A stretch of 64,000 nucleotides of DNA from an uncultured Bacteroidales bacterium (GTDB lineage Bacteria; Bacteroidota; Bacteroidia; Bacteroidales; UBA932). Positions 55,333 to 63,972 of this stretch are shown here, one piece after another (the stretch's first letter is position 1; each line of letters begins with the position of its first letter). The notes below the pieces were generated by a model that saw only the letters and a list, made by a program, of their open reading frames with translations, did not search any database and was not told where the DNA came from. The stretch covers positions 1 to 64,000 of the forward strand of contig CAKUVD010000004.1 in NCBI GenBank assembly GCA_934695325.1, in the 5' to 3' direction. A program made the position numbers and the translations under genes.

Positions 55333-57087
55333 TTACTTCAGCGCTGCAAAGATATCTTCCACGATCAGTTCCGGTGAAAGGCGGTTGCGCAAGACTGTCT
55401 CAGGATATGGACGACGGTCGTAGAACTCCTTCCGCAGGCCCTTGCAAAGCACACGCATTGACGAAGGCCCGTAGTAGGACGCTATCTTCTCGCCGAACCC
55501 GCCCGCAAGAACGCCGTTCTCCAGGGTCACCACCAGAGAATGTTCGCCACGAAGGCTCTCCAACGTATCTGCGTCCACACCTGTGATGAAGCGAGGGTTG
55601 ATTATGGTAGGGTCAATGCCCTTCTCCCTCAGGAGCACGGCCACCTGCTCCGCCAGCTGCCTGTAGTCTCCGAGTCCGACAAGAGCCACCTTGCTCCCCT
55701 TGTGGTCCACCACATATTTATCCAAGTCGCTGTAGTCCGTGTCGAACTTCACATCAGCCCTGGAAATCACGGAATTAGGGACTCTCACAGCCACGGGATG
55801 TGACTTCTGGGCGATGGCCCAGTCCATCATAGCCACATACTCTTCCTTGCAGGTAGGGGCAAGATATACGAGGTTAGGGATGTTGGCCATCAGAGGGATG
55901 TCGAATATGCACAGATGCGTGGTGTCATCCATTCCGTCGGCGCCTGCCATCGTGACCATAATCACGGCCGGGTTATTGTTCACGCAGAGATCCTGCGACA
56001 GCTGGTCGTAAGTCCTCTGTATGAAGGTACTGTGAGTGCTGAACACCACTTTGGCACCGCCCTTCGCAATTCCGGAGGCCATAGCCACACCGTTCTCCTC
56101 GGCGATTCCCACATCAATGAACTGCTTCCCGGCCTCTCTCCTGCGCTCCGGGCCGAAACCTATGCCGGCAGGTACGGCAGCGTGCATAACCACCAGATCC
56201 GGGTTCTCGTGAATCTTGCGAATGAGGTACTGGCCCATTATCTCAGACCAGCTCTCCCCGCCGAGATCAACATTGACCTTGCCGGTGGCGATGTCGAACG
56301 GCATACTCCAGTGGAACTGCTCCTTATGCTCCTCGGCAGGCTTGTAGCCCTTTCCCTTGAGTGTATGGATATGTACGACAACCGGATGCGTCGAGTCTTT
56401 CACTCCTTCAAAAGCCTTTATAAGGGTCTGGATATCATTGCCTTCCTCAACATACACATAATCCAGGCCCAGAGACTTGAAATAATTGTCCTCTGACTTG
56501 CCTCCGGTTGCGCGGAGCCGTGCCAGAGAGCCATAGAGGCCTCCGTGATTCTCTGCGATGGACATCTCATTATCATTGACAATGACAATGAAGTTTGTGC
56601 CGTACTCGCCGGCATTGTCCAACCCCTCGAAAGCCTCTCCCCCGCTGAGAGAGCCGTCGCCGATGACTGCTATGACATTGCCTTTCTCACCCTTGATGTC
56701 GCGGGCCTTGGCAAGTCCAAGCGCAAGGCTGACAGACGTGGACGTGTGACCGACCATAAACCAGTCGTGCTCGCTCTCGAGCGGCTCACTGTAACCGGAG
56801 ACATCGTCGTACTTACTTGGATCCGTGAATGCGGCGGACCTGCCGGTCAGCATCTTATGAACGTATGACTGGTGAGACACATCGAATACGAACCTGTCCT
56901 TAGGCGAGTCGAAGACATAATGGAGGGCAATCGTGGCCTCGACCATACCGAGGTTCGGCCCCACGTGTCCGCCGTGTACGGACAGTTTATGTATCAATGC
57001 TGTCCTGGCTTCCGTAGCCAGCGTCTCGAGCTGACCGGCATCCAGTCTCTTGACATCCGCCGGTGACTTTATGTTTTCAAGTATCAT
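55333..57087 (-). CDS. DXS-like transketolase-family enzyme
   Basis: The 584-residue protein has the transketolase layout of 1-deoxyxylulose-5-phosphate synthase: HGGHVGPNLG (His41), the thiamine-diphosphate site GDGSLSGGEAF (143-153), FHW (His259), the catalytic Glu330 in VGIAEENG, and Arg358 in FIQRTYDQ. It is shorter than true DXS (620-650). The conserved DRAG segment before GADG and the YPRG segment, which supply the two arginines that bind the glyceraldehyde-3-phosphate phosphate, read VTMAGADG (about 378-385) and RVPNS (435-439). It therefore probably uses another acceptor. It lies 45 bases downstream of an AraC regulator. Confidence 0.82.
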   Translation of the reverse strand: MILENIKSPADVKRLDAGQLETLATEARTALIHKLSVHGGHVGPNLGMVEATIALHYVFDSPKDRFVFDVSHQSYVHKMLTGRSAAFTDPSKYDDVSGYSEPLESEHDWFMVGHTSTSVSLALGLAKARDIKGEKGNVIAVIGDGSLSGGEAFEGLDNAGEYGTNFIVIVNDNEMSIAENHGGLYGSLARLRATGGKSEDNYFKSLGLDYVYVEEGNDIQTLIKAFEGVKDSTHPVVVHIHTLKGKGYKPAEEHKEQFHWSMPFDIATGKVNVDLGGESWSEIMGQYLIRKIHENPDLVVMHAAVPAGIGFGPERRREAGKQFIDVGIAEENGVAMASGIAKGGAKVVFSTHSTFIQRTYDQLSQDLCVNNNPAVIMVTMAGADGMDDTTHLCIFDIPLMANIPNLVYLAPTCKEEYVAMMDWAIAQKSHPVAVRVPNSVISRADVKFDTDYSDLDKYVVDHKGSKVALVGLGDYRQLAEQVAVLLREKGIDPTIINPRFITGVDADTLESLRGEHSLVVTLENGVLAGGFGEKIASYYGPSSMRVLCKGLRKEFYDRRPYPETVLRNRLSPELIVEDIFAALK

Positions 57088-57132
57088 ATCTTAAAATCTA
57101 TTCTTTTAGTGCCTGATAATCAATAACAACGC

Positions 57133-58062
57133 CTAATTCCTCGTGTAGAAGGAGTCGCGGTACTCCTTAGGCGACTTCCCTGTCTCCTTCTTGAACATCC
57201 TGGTGAAATGCTGCGGATACTGGAAACCCAGCCTATATGAAATTTCATTCACAGTCAGCTGAGGGTCAGCCAGATAGTCCTTCGCCATATTTATCAATGC
57301 GTTCCTTATGTGCATCTGCGGTGAGAGTCCTGTCTCCTTCTTTATCATATCTCCCAGGTAATTGGGAGACAGATGGAGAGCATCTGCGCAGTAAGCCACG
57401 GAAAGCAGACCCTCCTCAGCGGCCTTGCCTGAAAGATAGTAGTCGTTTATGATTTCCTCCAGACGAGAGAGAGCATCCTTGTTCACATTGTCCCTGGTGA
57501 TGAACTGGCGGTCATAGAAACGCACGCAATAGTTCAGAAACAACTCGATATTGGAGGTTATCAATCTCTTGGAATGTTTGTCGATGTCGTGCTCCAGTTC
57601 GTGAAGGATATTCTGAAAGCACTCAATGGCCACTTCACGCTCTCGCTCTGAAAGATGCAGGGCCTCGTTGGACTTATAGGAAAAGAACGTATATGTATGT
57701 ATCTCCTTTGCAAGAGGCGTCCCGCGGAGAAGATCCGGATGGAAAAGAAGCGCCCATCCCTTAGGCTTGACAGGGATCCCGTCATCTATGACGCCCACCA
57801 CTTGGCCCGGAGCGATAAACACAAGTGTACCTTCCTGATAATCATAGGTCTGACGACCATATACAAGATCTCCGCAGTGGACATCCTTCAGGAACACGGC
57901 ATAGAATCCTAACCGTTTCAGACCCTTGGTGACGTCGTTGCACTTCGAGAAGTCGATGACGCCTACGAGCGGGTTCAGCGTCTGTACGCCGATCCATTTG
58001 TTATAGTCATCGACATTATCCATCTGCTGGATATGCGAATTTCCAGGTGTTTCAGAAGTCAT
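57133..58062 (-). CDS. AraC-family transcriptional regulator
   Basis: The 309-residue protein has an N-terminal cupin-like ligand domain (about 25-120, with EGTLVFIAPGQVVG) and a C-terminal AraC double helix-turn-helix (about 205-305, LSVAYCADALHLSPNYLGDMIKKETG and ISYRLGFQYPQHFTRMFKKETGKSPKEYR). It is followed after 45 bases by the DXS-like gene on the same strand, which it may control. A promoter precedes it. Confidence 0.94.
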   Translation of the reverse strand: MTSETPGNSHIQQMDNVDDYNKWIGVQTLNPLVGVIDFSKCNDVTKGLKRLGFYAVFLKDVHCGDLVYGRQTYDYQEGTLVFIAPGQVVGVIDDGIPVKPKGWALLFHPDLLRGTPLAKEIHTYTFFSYKSNEALHLSEREREVAIECFQNILHELEHDIDKHSKRLITSNIELFLNYCVRFYDRQFITRDNVNKDALSRLEEIINDYYLSGKAAEEGLLSVAYCADALHLSPNYLGDMIKKETGLSPQMHIRNALINMAKDYLADPQLTVNEISYRLGFQYPQHFTRMFKKETGKSPKEYRDSFYTRN

Positions 58063-58085
58063 ACTGCATATACATTTTCACAAAT

Positions 58086-58094
58086 GCAAAAATA
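58086..58094 (-). promoter_or_regulatory. -7 element of the AraC-type gene
   Basis: The minus strand reads TATTTTTGC, an exact TAnnTTTGY match 24 bases before the start. Confidence 0.55.
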
Positions 58095-58146
58095 GCATAT
58101 TCCAGGAAAGTGCAGCATATTTCATTAACGGAAAAAACTACCCGAA

Positions 58147-59172
58147 TTACTTTAGTTTGATCCCGAACGACACCTGGCCTATCCACTTCACATTGTTAAG
58201 GAGGAGGCGATCCCTGTCTCCTATGGTCGTCGTGGTCACTTTCCCGGACATTCCGACATAGTACTTCCCGAAATGATGGACGAGAGATATGCGGCCCACC
58301 ATCAGGACATCAGGGAAACGATACGGTGCCTTCTCGCTGTCATCACCGATATTCAGCCTATTATGGCTATATAGCACCACCTGAGGTATGGCCGATAGAT
58401 GAAGCAGCCACTGTCTCTTCATCGCGAAGTTATATCCGTAGCCGACCCCGATACTGCCGAATGAGGTTTTCAATGTCATAGGGGCATTGCCCAGATCCTC
58501 GTCCGCCGCAGCACTCAGCTTGCCCAGGGAATACGACAGGCCGGCCAAAATGCTGCCTCCGCTGCGGCGCTGTATCCAGGAGTGGGAGAACGCCGCAGGG
58601 TATGAGAATCTCTTGGCATTGAACGCATAATATGTATTCACGAGAAGCATATCCATATTCACCATTCCTGCCGGCACATAGACCTTGTCCCCGCCGGAGT
58701 GGATCCGTCCCTTGTAATTGCCGGAAGACTGATATATGGCGTCTATGCCTATCCTGTTGCCATAGAACGACATATTCAGTTCCGTGGATGATTTCTTGCC
58801 GAACAGTTTCGCAGGATTCGCCTTCAGCCCTATCCCGAGGCCGCGGTAAGCGACATTGACACTCATCGTGGTCTTCATCTCGGACGAGAGCATTGTCCTG
58901 AACTCACCGGCCTCTCTCCTGGCGCCCCTTGCGTCGATTTCCGCACCGGAGCAGTTCACGGCGAGCCCGAGCTTGATTTTTTGAGGCACGCGAGATATAT
59001 AAAGAGAGTCGTTCTTCACTATCTTGTCGCGAAGATCCAGGGCCCCGTCAAGAATCCTCATTGGCCAGACTTTCCTCCGGACTGCCGTGCCAGCCGCCAA
59101 GGAATCAGCATCCTGCGCTCCGGCGCACACCGAAACGCAAAAAAAAATGATTATGGTCAATGTCTTTTTCAA
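58147..59172 (-). CDS. DUF4421-family outer-membrane protein
   Basis: The 341-residue protein has a signal peptide (about 1-19) and a body of alternating amphipathic beta strands typical of an outer-membrane barrel. It matches DUF4421 of Bacteroidota (RFSYPAAFSHSWIQRRSGGS and the C-terminal GKYYVGMSG strands). Its function is unknown. It has its own promoter at 59268. Confidence 0.82.
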   Translation of the reverse strand: MKKTLTIIIFFCVSVCAGAQDADSLAAGTAVRRKVWPMRILDGALDLRDKIVKNDSLYISRVPQKIKLGLAVNCSGAEIDARGARREAGEFRTMLSSEMKTTMSVNVAYRGLGIGLKANPAKLFGKKSSTELNMSFYGNRIGIDAIYQSSGNYKGRIHSGGDKVYVPAGMVNMDMLLVNTYYAFNAKRFSYPAAFSHSWIQRRSGGSILAGLSYSLGKLSAAADEDLGNAPMTLKTSFGSIGVGYGYNFAMKRQWLLHLSAIPQVVLYSHNRLNIGDDSEKAPYRFPDVLMVGRISLVHHFGKYYVGMSGKVTTTTIGDRDRLLLNNVKWIGQVSFGIKLK

Positions 59173-59267
59173 TGTCCTTTTCTCCCAGCTTCTCAGATGC
59201 CGTCAGGCGACCAGGCCTCAACAGCAAATATCCGGCACGGAGTCTTCCTCTCCCCATACCGGACAAT

Positions 59268-59276
59268 GCAAAGTTA
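59268..59276 (-). promoter_or_regulatory. -7 element of the DUF4421 gene
   Basis: The minus strand reads TAACTTTGC, an exact TAnnTTTGY match, giving a leader of about 90 bases. No -33 TTG is evident. Confidence 0.55.
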
Positions 59277-59360
59277 CGCAAATCTTGTGATAAGTAAAGA
59301 GCCTCTATGCGCCTACTCGGATCGATCCTTTCAGGTGCAGTTTTTTCCGAGTGTTCTAAA

Positions 59361-59975
59361 TCAGAGCGTTATGACGAAATAGTGCTCGCCGTTCGATGCA
59401 CTGAAGCCGTAGTCTCTGCCGTCACATTCGGGGAGTTCCTGGTCATTGAAGCGGGCGGTCTTGACTTTCCCGTAATGGAATTCCTGCGGAACGGACTCTA
59501 TTGTCAATACATTCTCTCCCGCTCCAAGAATCGAAGGCAAGGTGAATCTGTATTCAAACTTATGGATGTCTCCTTTCACATATTCATCGAGGGGCATCCA
59601 ATACTGGAAGAAGTCAAGCCTGAAAAAGACATAGCGGCTTCCTTCCGGCTTATATCCGGATATCGCTATCTTGACAGGGGCTGGCCCCATTAGCGTCTCA
59701 CTGACATCTCCATTGCGGAATTCCTGTCCATCGACATAACATCTCAGCGCATAGCCCTCATTCATAAGACTATACGACTTATCTGCATTAGGGCTTCCAT
59801 CTTTCTCTTCGAGTCTTACCTTGGACGACAAATCATTTCCGTCCTGATCAATGAAAGCGACCAATGGAGAATACGAAATGCCATAAGGTGGCCAGCCATC
59901 CTCATTCGTGGATTTTTTCTCGCAAGAGCAGACGCATAATGCCGTCAAAATAATAAAAAAGATATGTGGTTTCAT
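59361..59975 (-). CDS. Lipoprotein of unknown family (204 aa)
   Basis: The protein has a lipoprotein signal with the lipobox VCSC and a mature part with strand-rich sequence. I recognise no family. Its start overlaps the stop of the upstream lipoprotein gene by 4 bases (ATGA), so the two are coupled. Confidence 0.75.
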   Translation of the reverse strand: MKPHIFFIILTALCVCSCEKKSTNEDGWPPYGISYSPLVAFIDQDGNDLSSKVRLEEKDGSPNADKSYSLMNEGYALRCYVDGQEFRNGDVSETLMGPAPVKIAISGYKPEGSRYVFFRLDFFQYWMPLDEYVKGDIHKFEYRFTLPSILGAGENVLTIESVPQEFHYGKVKTARFNDQELPECDGRDYGFSASNGEHYFVITL

Positions 59976-60415
59976 TTTCTTACAAATAAATATTTAACAT
60001 CGGCAAAACTATTTGCACCATCAGGATTATATTTATTATATGGCTCGTGTTGGTGCCATTTAGTATAAACAAGAGGATAACTATTATATACTATATAATT
60101 TTTATGATATTCGTTCCAAAAATAAGATGCCACATGTGCGCTGGATAATCCAGCTGCCGCATAATTCACTTTTATCAGATTATTTTCACTCTCATAATTC
60201 TTGATTTCTGATTCAGATGAAGCTTTTGTATCAGGAAAAGTTTCCCTGACAAATAACTTAGCAAGCATTCCTGCATCCTTTGTAGTAATTTTCTCGGAGA
60301 ATACAAAATGATTCCCCTCAAGATTAAGATACGACGTTTCTTGTTTGTCGAATTTAGAGCATGCCAAACACTGGCAAACGAATGCAATAGCCAATAATAG
60401 TTTAATACGTTCCAT
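59972..60415 (-). CDS. Lipoprotein of unknown family (147 aa)
   Basis: The protein has a lipoprotein signal with the lipobox CLAC and an aromatic-rich mature part (YFWNEYHKNYIVYNSYPLVYTKWHQ). No family is recognised. The DNA is clearly more A/T-rich than the surroundings, which may indicate recent transfer. A well-formed promoter precedes it, and it is translationally coupled to the next lipoprotein gene. Confidence 0.75.
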   Translation of the reverse strand: MERIKLLLAIAFVCQCLACSKFDKQETSYLNLEGNHFVFSEKITTKDAGMLAKLFVRETFPDTKASSESEIKNYESENNLIKVNYAAAGLSSAHVASYFWNEYHKNYIVYNSYPLVYTKWHQHEPYNKYNPDGANSFADVKYLFVRK

Positions 60416-60440
60416 AATGGTTACTGTTTTAACGTTTTAT

Positions 60441-60471
60441 GCAAAGATACGCTTATTTTCATTATCTCCAA
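60441..60471 (-). promoter_or_regulatory. Promoter of the lipoprotein pair
   Basis: On the minus strand TTG (complement of 60469-60471), a 19-base spacer and TATCTTTGC (complement of 60441-60449) match the Bacteroidota promoter exactly. The leader is about 20 bases. Confidence 0.75.
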
Positions 60472-60513
60472 TAGATAGACTGAATATGTGGAATTCGCTA
60501 AAGACGCATTCTT

Positions 60514-61149
60514 TCAGAACAATGTCGGCTCCAGCTCCTTAGGGTGGAAACTCATCCGGTGCCAGGGCGTGTAGCCATATTTCTTGATGGCGGCTATGTG
60601 CTCCGGCGTGGGATAGCCCATATTCCTGTCCCAGCCGTATTGAGGATATTCCAGGGCAAGTCTCTTCATATACTCGTCACGCCAGGTCTTGGCGAGAACG
60701 GATGCGGCAGCAATAGAAGCATACGTAGCGTCACCCTTGACCACTGTGCGGTAATCTTTCTGTGTATACGTATCGAACGGCCTGAACTTGTTCCCGTCGA
60801 TGATCAGGAAATCCGGCTTTGGAGTCAGTCTCAATACGGCTCTCTGCATACCTGTGACAGACGCCCAGAGGATATTCAGCTCGTCAATCTCTTCAGGGCC
60901 GACTTCCTCGACAGCCCAGGCCACGGCCTCTTTTTCAATGACTTTGCGGACTTCATCTCTGTGCGCTGCCGTCATTTTCTTCGAGTCGTTCAGCAATGGG
61001 TGAAAAAAATCTTTCGGCAGAATCACTGCGGCTGCGAAGACCGGCCCTGCGAGGGGGCCGCGCCCGGCTTCGTCGCATCCTGCCTCTATGAGGTCTTCGT
61101 TCAGGTAATTTCTGAGGTGAGGTTGTCTATCTTCTCTTGTCATATTCAT
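60514..61149 (-). CDS. rnhB: Ribonuclease HII
   Basis: The 211-residue enzyme has GCDEAGRGPLAGPVFAAAV (Asp-Glu-x-Gly-Arg-Gly active site), LNDSKKM and the YASIAAASVLAKTWRDE segment with catalytic Asp. It removes RNA from RNA-DNA hybrids and misincorporated ribonucleotides. The ATG at 61149 was preferred over a start 15 codons upstream, which adds only a basic non-conserved tail. Confidence 0.96.
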   Translation of the reverse strand: MNMTREDRQPHLRNYLNEDLIEAGCDEAGRGPLAGPVFAAAVILPKDFFHPLLNDSKKMTAAHRDEVRKVIEKEAVAWAVEEVGPEEIDELNILWASVTGMQRAVLRLTPKPDFLIIDGNKFRPFDTYTQKDYRTVVKGDATYASIAAASVLAKTWRDEYMKRLALEYPQYGWDRNMGYPTPEHIAAIKKYGYTPWHRMSFHPKELEPTLF

Positions 61150-61409
61150 TGTATGCGTCTTGTCAGTCCTCCGACGGTTCCGTCCGGATTTCAAGCGAAG
61201 GTAGTCATTATTTTCAAATACGGATGAAATGAAAAACCATTCATTCCGATATCACATTTTACGCCTTTGCCAATGATAACTTGTCAAAAATCATTTAAGA
61301 ATTGTCCAAAAGTTTAAGATTCGTCAATTTCTACGTACGTTTGAGGTACTTTTCTGTGGAAAAGCGCCTTCTTGTGGCGAGATTTGCGATGACAATCAAA
61401 AACTGTCAT

Positions 61410-61417
61410 AAAGGAGG
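61410..61417 (+). promoter_or_regulatory. Strong Shine-Dalgarno sequence AAAGGAGG
   Basis: AAAGGAGG ends 4 bases before the ATG at 61422. It complements the 16S rRNA anti-Shine-Dalgarno fully. Most genes in this window lack such a sequence, and Bacteroidota in general rarely use it. Confidence 0.8.
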
Positions 61418-61421
61418 AAAA

Positions 61422-61658
61422 ATGAAATCAATCAAGAGAATCTTCATCAGGAAGAACCGACCTTCATTTGAGAAGGAAAGAGCGTATGAAGCGTTTGTCC
61501 GAACCGCAGTCATCAGCAAAAGACGGATATGTTATCCTGTAATATGCCGACGACTCGGAATATCGTGTATGGACCTGGACAAGATCGTTCGCAGGGAGCT
61601 CGGGATGTCAGGCCGGGAACTGCTTGAGGCCTATAGGCGGTCGTCAGCCGCACATTGA
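61422..61658 (+). CDS. Small AraC-like helix-turn-helix protein (78 aa)
   Basis: The 78-residue basic protein begins MKSIKRIFIRKNRP. Residues about 33-75 (CRRLGISCMDLDKIVRRELGMSGRELLEAYR) resemble one AraC-type helix-turn-helix with the following G-x-S-x-x-x-L-x-x-Y-R helix. It has no ligand domain, so it may be a stand-alone DNA-binding protein. The frame is open 40 codons upstream, but the Shine-Dalgarno sequence at 61410 sets the start. It lies between rnhB and the EF-G paralogue. Confidence 0.7.
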   Translation: MKSIKRIFIRKNRPSFEKERAYEAFVRTAVISKRRICYPVICRRLGISCMDLDKIVRRELGMSGRELLEAYRRSSAAH

Positions 61659-61693
61659 CATATAAAAAGGTTTTAAATTATAGTGGATTTTCA

Positions 61694-61725
61694 TTGCTAT
61701 TGCATATTTATTTTATTAGATTTGC
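61694..61725 (+). promoter_or_regulatory. Promoter of the EF-G paralogue
   Basis: TTG at 61694-61696, a 20-base spacer and TAGATTTGC at 61717-61725 match the Bacteroidota promoter exactly. Transcription would start near 61731, giving a leader of about 87 bases. Confidence 0.78.
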
Positions 61726-61728
61726 GTA

Positions 61729-61782
61729 GGTGAGCCCCAAAAGCAGTGTCTCGGACTATACTGGGCGGTTTCAAGGCTCGCC
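61729..61782 (+). other. Structured leader of the EF-G paralogue mRNA
   Basis: An 8-pair stem (61729-61736 with 61775-61782, one G-U pair) closes a region that contains a second short stem (CAGU/ACUG). The left arm begins at the predicted transcript start, so the leader would fold at its 5' end. A regulatory role is inferred. Confidence 0.45.
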
Positions 61783-61818
61783 GTATGACATATTATAAAC
61801 TAATAACATACTAAGAAG

Positions 61819-63972
61819 ATGAGATCCTATTCTACCAAAGACATCCGGAATGTGGTCTTGCTTGGCAGCACGAAGTCAGGCAAGACCACATTAGCGGAGG
61901 CGATGCTTTTCGAGGGCAAAGTCATCGACAGACGAGGCGCTGTCGAGGCCAAGAACACAGTATCCGACAACACGGAGATAGAGCAGATGAACCAGAGGTC
62001 CATTTTCTCGACACCGCTGTATGCGGAGTTCATGGACACCAAGTTCAATATCATTGACACGCCGGGCGCTGACGACTTTGTCGGCGGTGCTGTATCGGCA
62101 TTCAAGGTGTGTGAGAACGGAATACTCGTCATCAATGCCCAGCACGGGGTGGAAGTGGGAACGGAGATATATGCCCGCTATGCTGAGCAGTATAAAGTGC
62201 CTGTCATAATAGCTGTGAACCAGCTTGACAGCGAAAAGGCTGACTGGGAATCCGTACAGTCAAGTATGAAAGAGGCTTTCGGGAACAAGCCTGTCATAGT
62301 TCAGTTCCCAGTGAATCCAGGGCCGTCATTCGACGGATTCGTGGATGTCCTGAAGATGAAATACTATCATTTCAAGGACGACAATGGAGCCAGAGAAGAT
62401 CTGGAAATCCCTGAAAATCTGAAAGATGAAGCAGAGCTTCTGCGCCAGGCGCTTATAGAGACTGCCGCAGAATATGATGATACATTGATGGAGAAATTCT
62501 TCGACGCCGGCTCGCTTACGGAAGATGAGATACGCAAGGGTCTGGGCATCGGAATCAGGGAGGGAAAGGTCCTTCCTGTATTCTGCCTCTCGGCAAAGAA
62601 GGATATCGGAGTGAAGAGACTTATGGAATTCACCATCAAGACTTCAGCTTCACCCGAGATAACAAAGACAATGACTAAGGACGGAGAGGAGATCAAGTGC
62701 AAGCAGGATGCCCCTACGACCTTGTTCATATATAAGACGGATGTGGAGCCTCATCTCGGCGAGGTGTCATACTTCAAGGTTATGAGCGGCGAGCTGGACG
62801 AGGGAATGGATCTGGAGGATGCCGCTACCGGAAACCGTGAGAGAATCTCTACCATATATGCCGTGGCCGGGGCGAAGAAGGAGAAAGTGACGGATATGAT
62901 GGCCGGAGACATAGGCTGCACCGTGAAATTGCGTGCCGGAAAGACTAATGTGACATTGTCACAGCCGGGAACCAATATCTCTTATGAGCCGATAAAATTC
63001 CCGTCCCCTAAGTACCGCACAGCAATAAAGGCCAAGGTGCAGGCTGACGAGACCAAGCTCGGAGACGCTCTCAACAAGATTTCCGCACAGGATCCGACAG
63101 TCATCGTGGAATACTCCAAGGAACTGAAACAGACCATACTAAGCGGCCAGGGAGAGCAGCACATAAACGTGGTCAAATGGCGCCTGGAGAATGAGTTCAA
63201 GGTCAATATAGAGCTTTACCCTCCTAAAATTCCATATCGCGAGACCATCACCAAGATGGCCACGGCAGAATACCGCCATAAGAAACAGTCCGGCGGCGCC
63301 GGTCAGTTCGGCGAGGTTCATCTGCTGATATGCCCTATCGTAGAGGGAGTGCCGTTCACTAACAAGTTCAAGATTGACGGAAAGGATGTCACGCTTAACG
63401 TCAAGAGCCAGGAGGCGTACAATCTTGACTGGGGCGGAAGGCTGGAGTTCTACAACTGCGTCGTCGGAGGCGCTATTGATGCCCGTTTTATGCCGGCCAT
63501 CCTGAAAGGAATAATGGAGAAGATGACGGAAGGCCCTCTTACCGGCTCGTATGCACGAGATATCCGTGTGTTCGTGTATGACGGAAAGATGCACCCTGTG
63601 GATTCCAATGAGATCTCGTTCATCCTTGCGGCACGCAATGCCTTTAAAGAGGCGTTCCGTAATGCCGGACCGAAAATTATGGAGCCTATCTATAATCTTG
63701 AGGTGCTCACTCCTGGCGAGTATATGGGAGCCTGTATGTCGGATCTGCAGAACAGACGTGCTATCATAGAGGGAATGGGCAGCGAGAAAGGTTTCGAGGT
63801 CATCAAGGCAAGGGTTCCTCTCGCCGAGCTCTACAGGTATTCTACCGCTCTCAGTTCACTGACGTCAGGCAGCGCTACATTCACCATGCAGTTCGCCGAC
63901 TACCAGCCGGTTCCTGGCGATGTGCAGACGAAACTGCTTGCGGAGTATGCCGCCCATGATACTGAAGAGTAA
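61819..63972 (+). CDS. fusA2: EF-G paralogue (EF-G2 type) lacking the catalytic histidine
   Basis: The 717-residue protein has all EF-G domains: a GTPase domain (about 8-270) with P-loop GSTKSGKT (16-23) and NQLD (134-137), then domains II to V with RETITKMATAEYRHKKQSGGAGQFGEV and GVEVL-like C-terminal regions (NLEVLTPGEYMG). The DTPGHVDF motif reads DTPGADDF (80-87), so the histidine that activates water is Ala84. The switch I sequence is also divergent. A Bacteroides EF-G paralogue that promotes translocation without GTP hydrolysis has been described, and this protein fits that description. rpsL, rpsG and rpsJ are not adjacent, so this is not the housekeeping fusA. Confidence 0.88.
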   Translation: MRSYSTKDIRNVVLLGSTKSGKTTLAEAMLFEGKVIDRRGAVEAKNTVSDNTEIEQMNQRSIFSTPLYAEFMDTKFNIIDTPGADDFVGGAVSAFKVCENGILVINAQHGVEVGTEIYARYAEQYKVPVIIAVNQLDSEKADWESVQSSMKEAFGNKPVIVQFPVNPGPSFDGFVDVLKMKYYHFKDDNGAREDLEIPENLKDEAELLRQALIETAAEYDDTLMEKFFDAGSLTEDEIRKGLGIGIREGKVLPVFCLSAKKDIGVKRLMEFTIKTSASPEITKTMTKDGEEIKCKQDAPTTLFIYKTDVEPHLGEVSYFKVMSGELDEGMDLEDAATGNRERISTIYAVAGAKKEKVTDMMAGDIGCTVKLRAGKTNVTLSQPGTNISYEPIKFPSPKYRTAIKAKVQADETKLGDALNKISAQDPTVIVEYSKELKQTILSGQGEQHINVVKWRLENEFKVNIELYPPKIPYRETITKMATAEYRHKKQSGGAGQFGEVHLLICPIVEGVPFTNKFKIDGKDVTLNVKSQEAYNLDWGGRLEFYNCVVGGAIDARFMPAILKGIMEKMTEGPLTGSYARDIRVFVYDGKMHPVDSNEISFILAARNAFKEAFRNAGPKIMEPIYNLEVLTPGEYMGACMSDLQNRRAIIEGMGSEKGFEVIKARVPLAELYRYSTALSSLTSGSATFTMQFADYQPVPGDVQTKLLAEYAAHDTEE

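Noticed and set aside
61819-63972. Tetracycline-resistance ribosomal protection protein
   Set aside because: The sequence fits the EF-G2-type paralogue, and the G-domain substitutions differ from those of Tet(M)/Tet(Q)-type proteins, which keep DTPGH.
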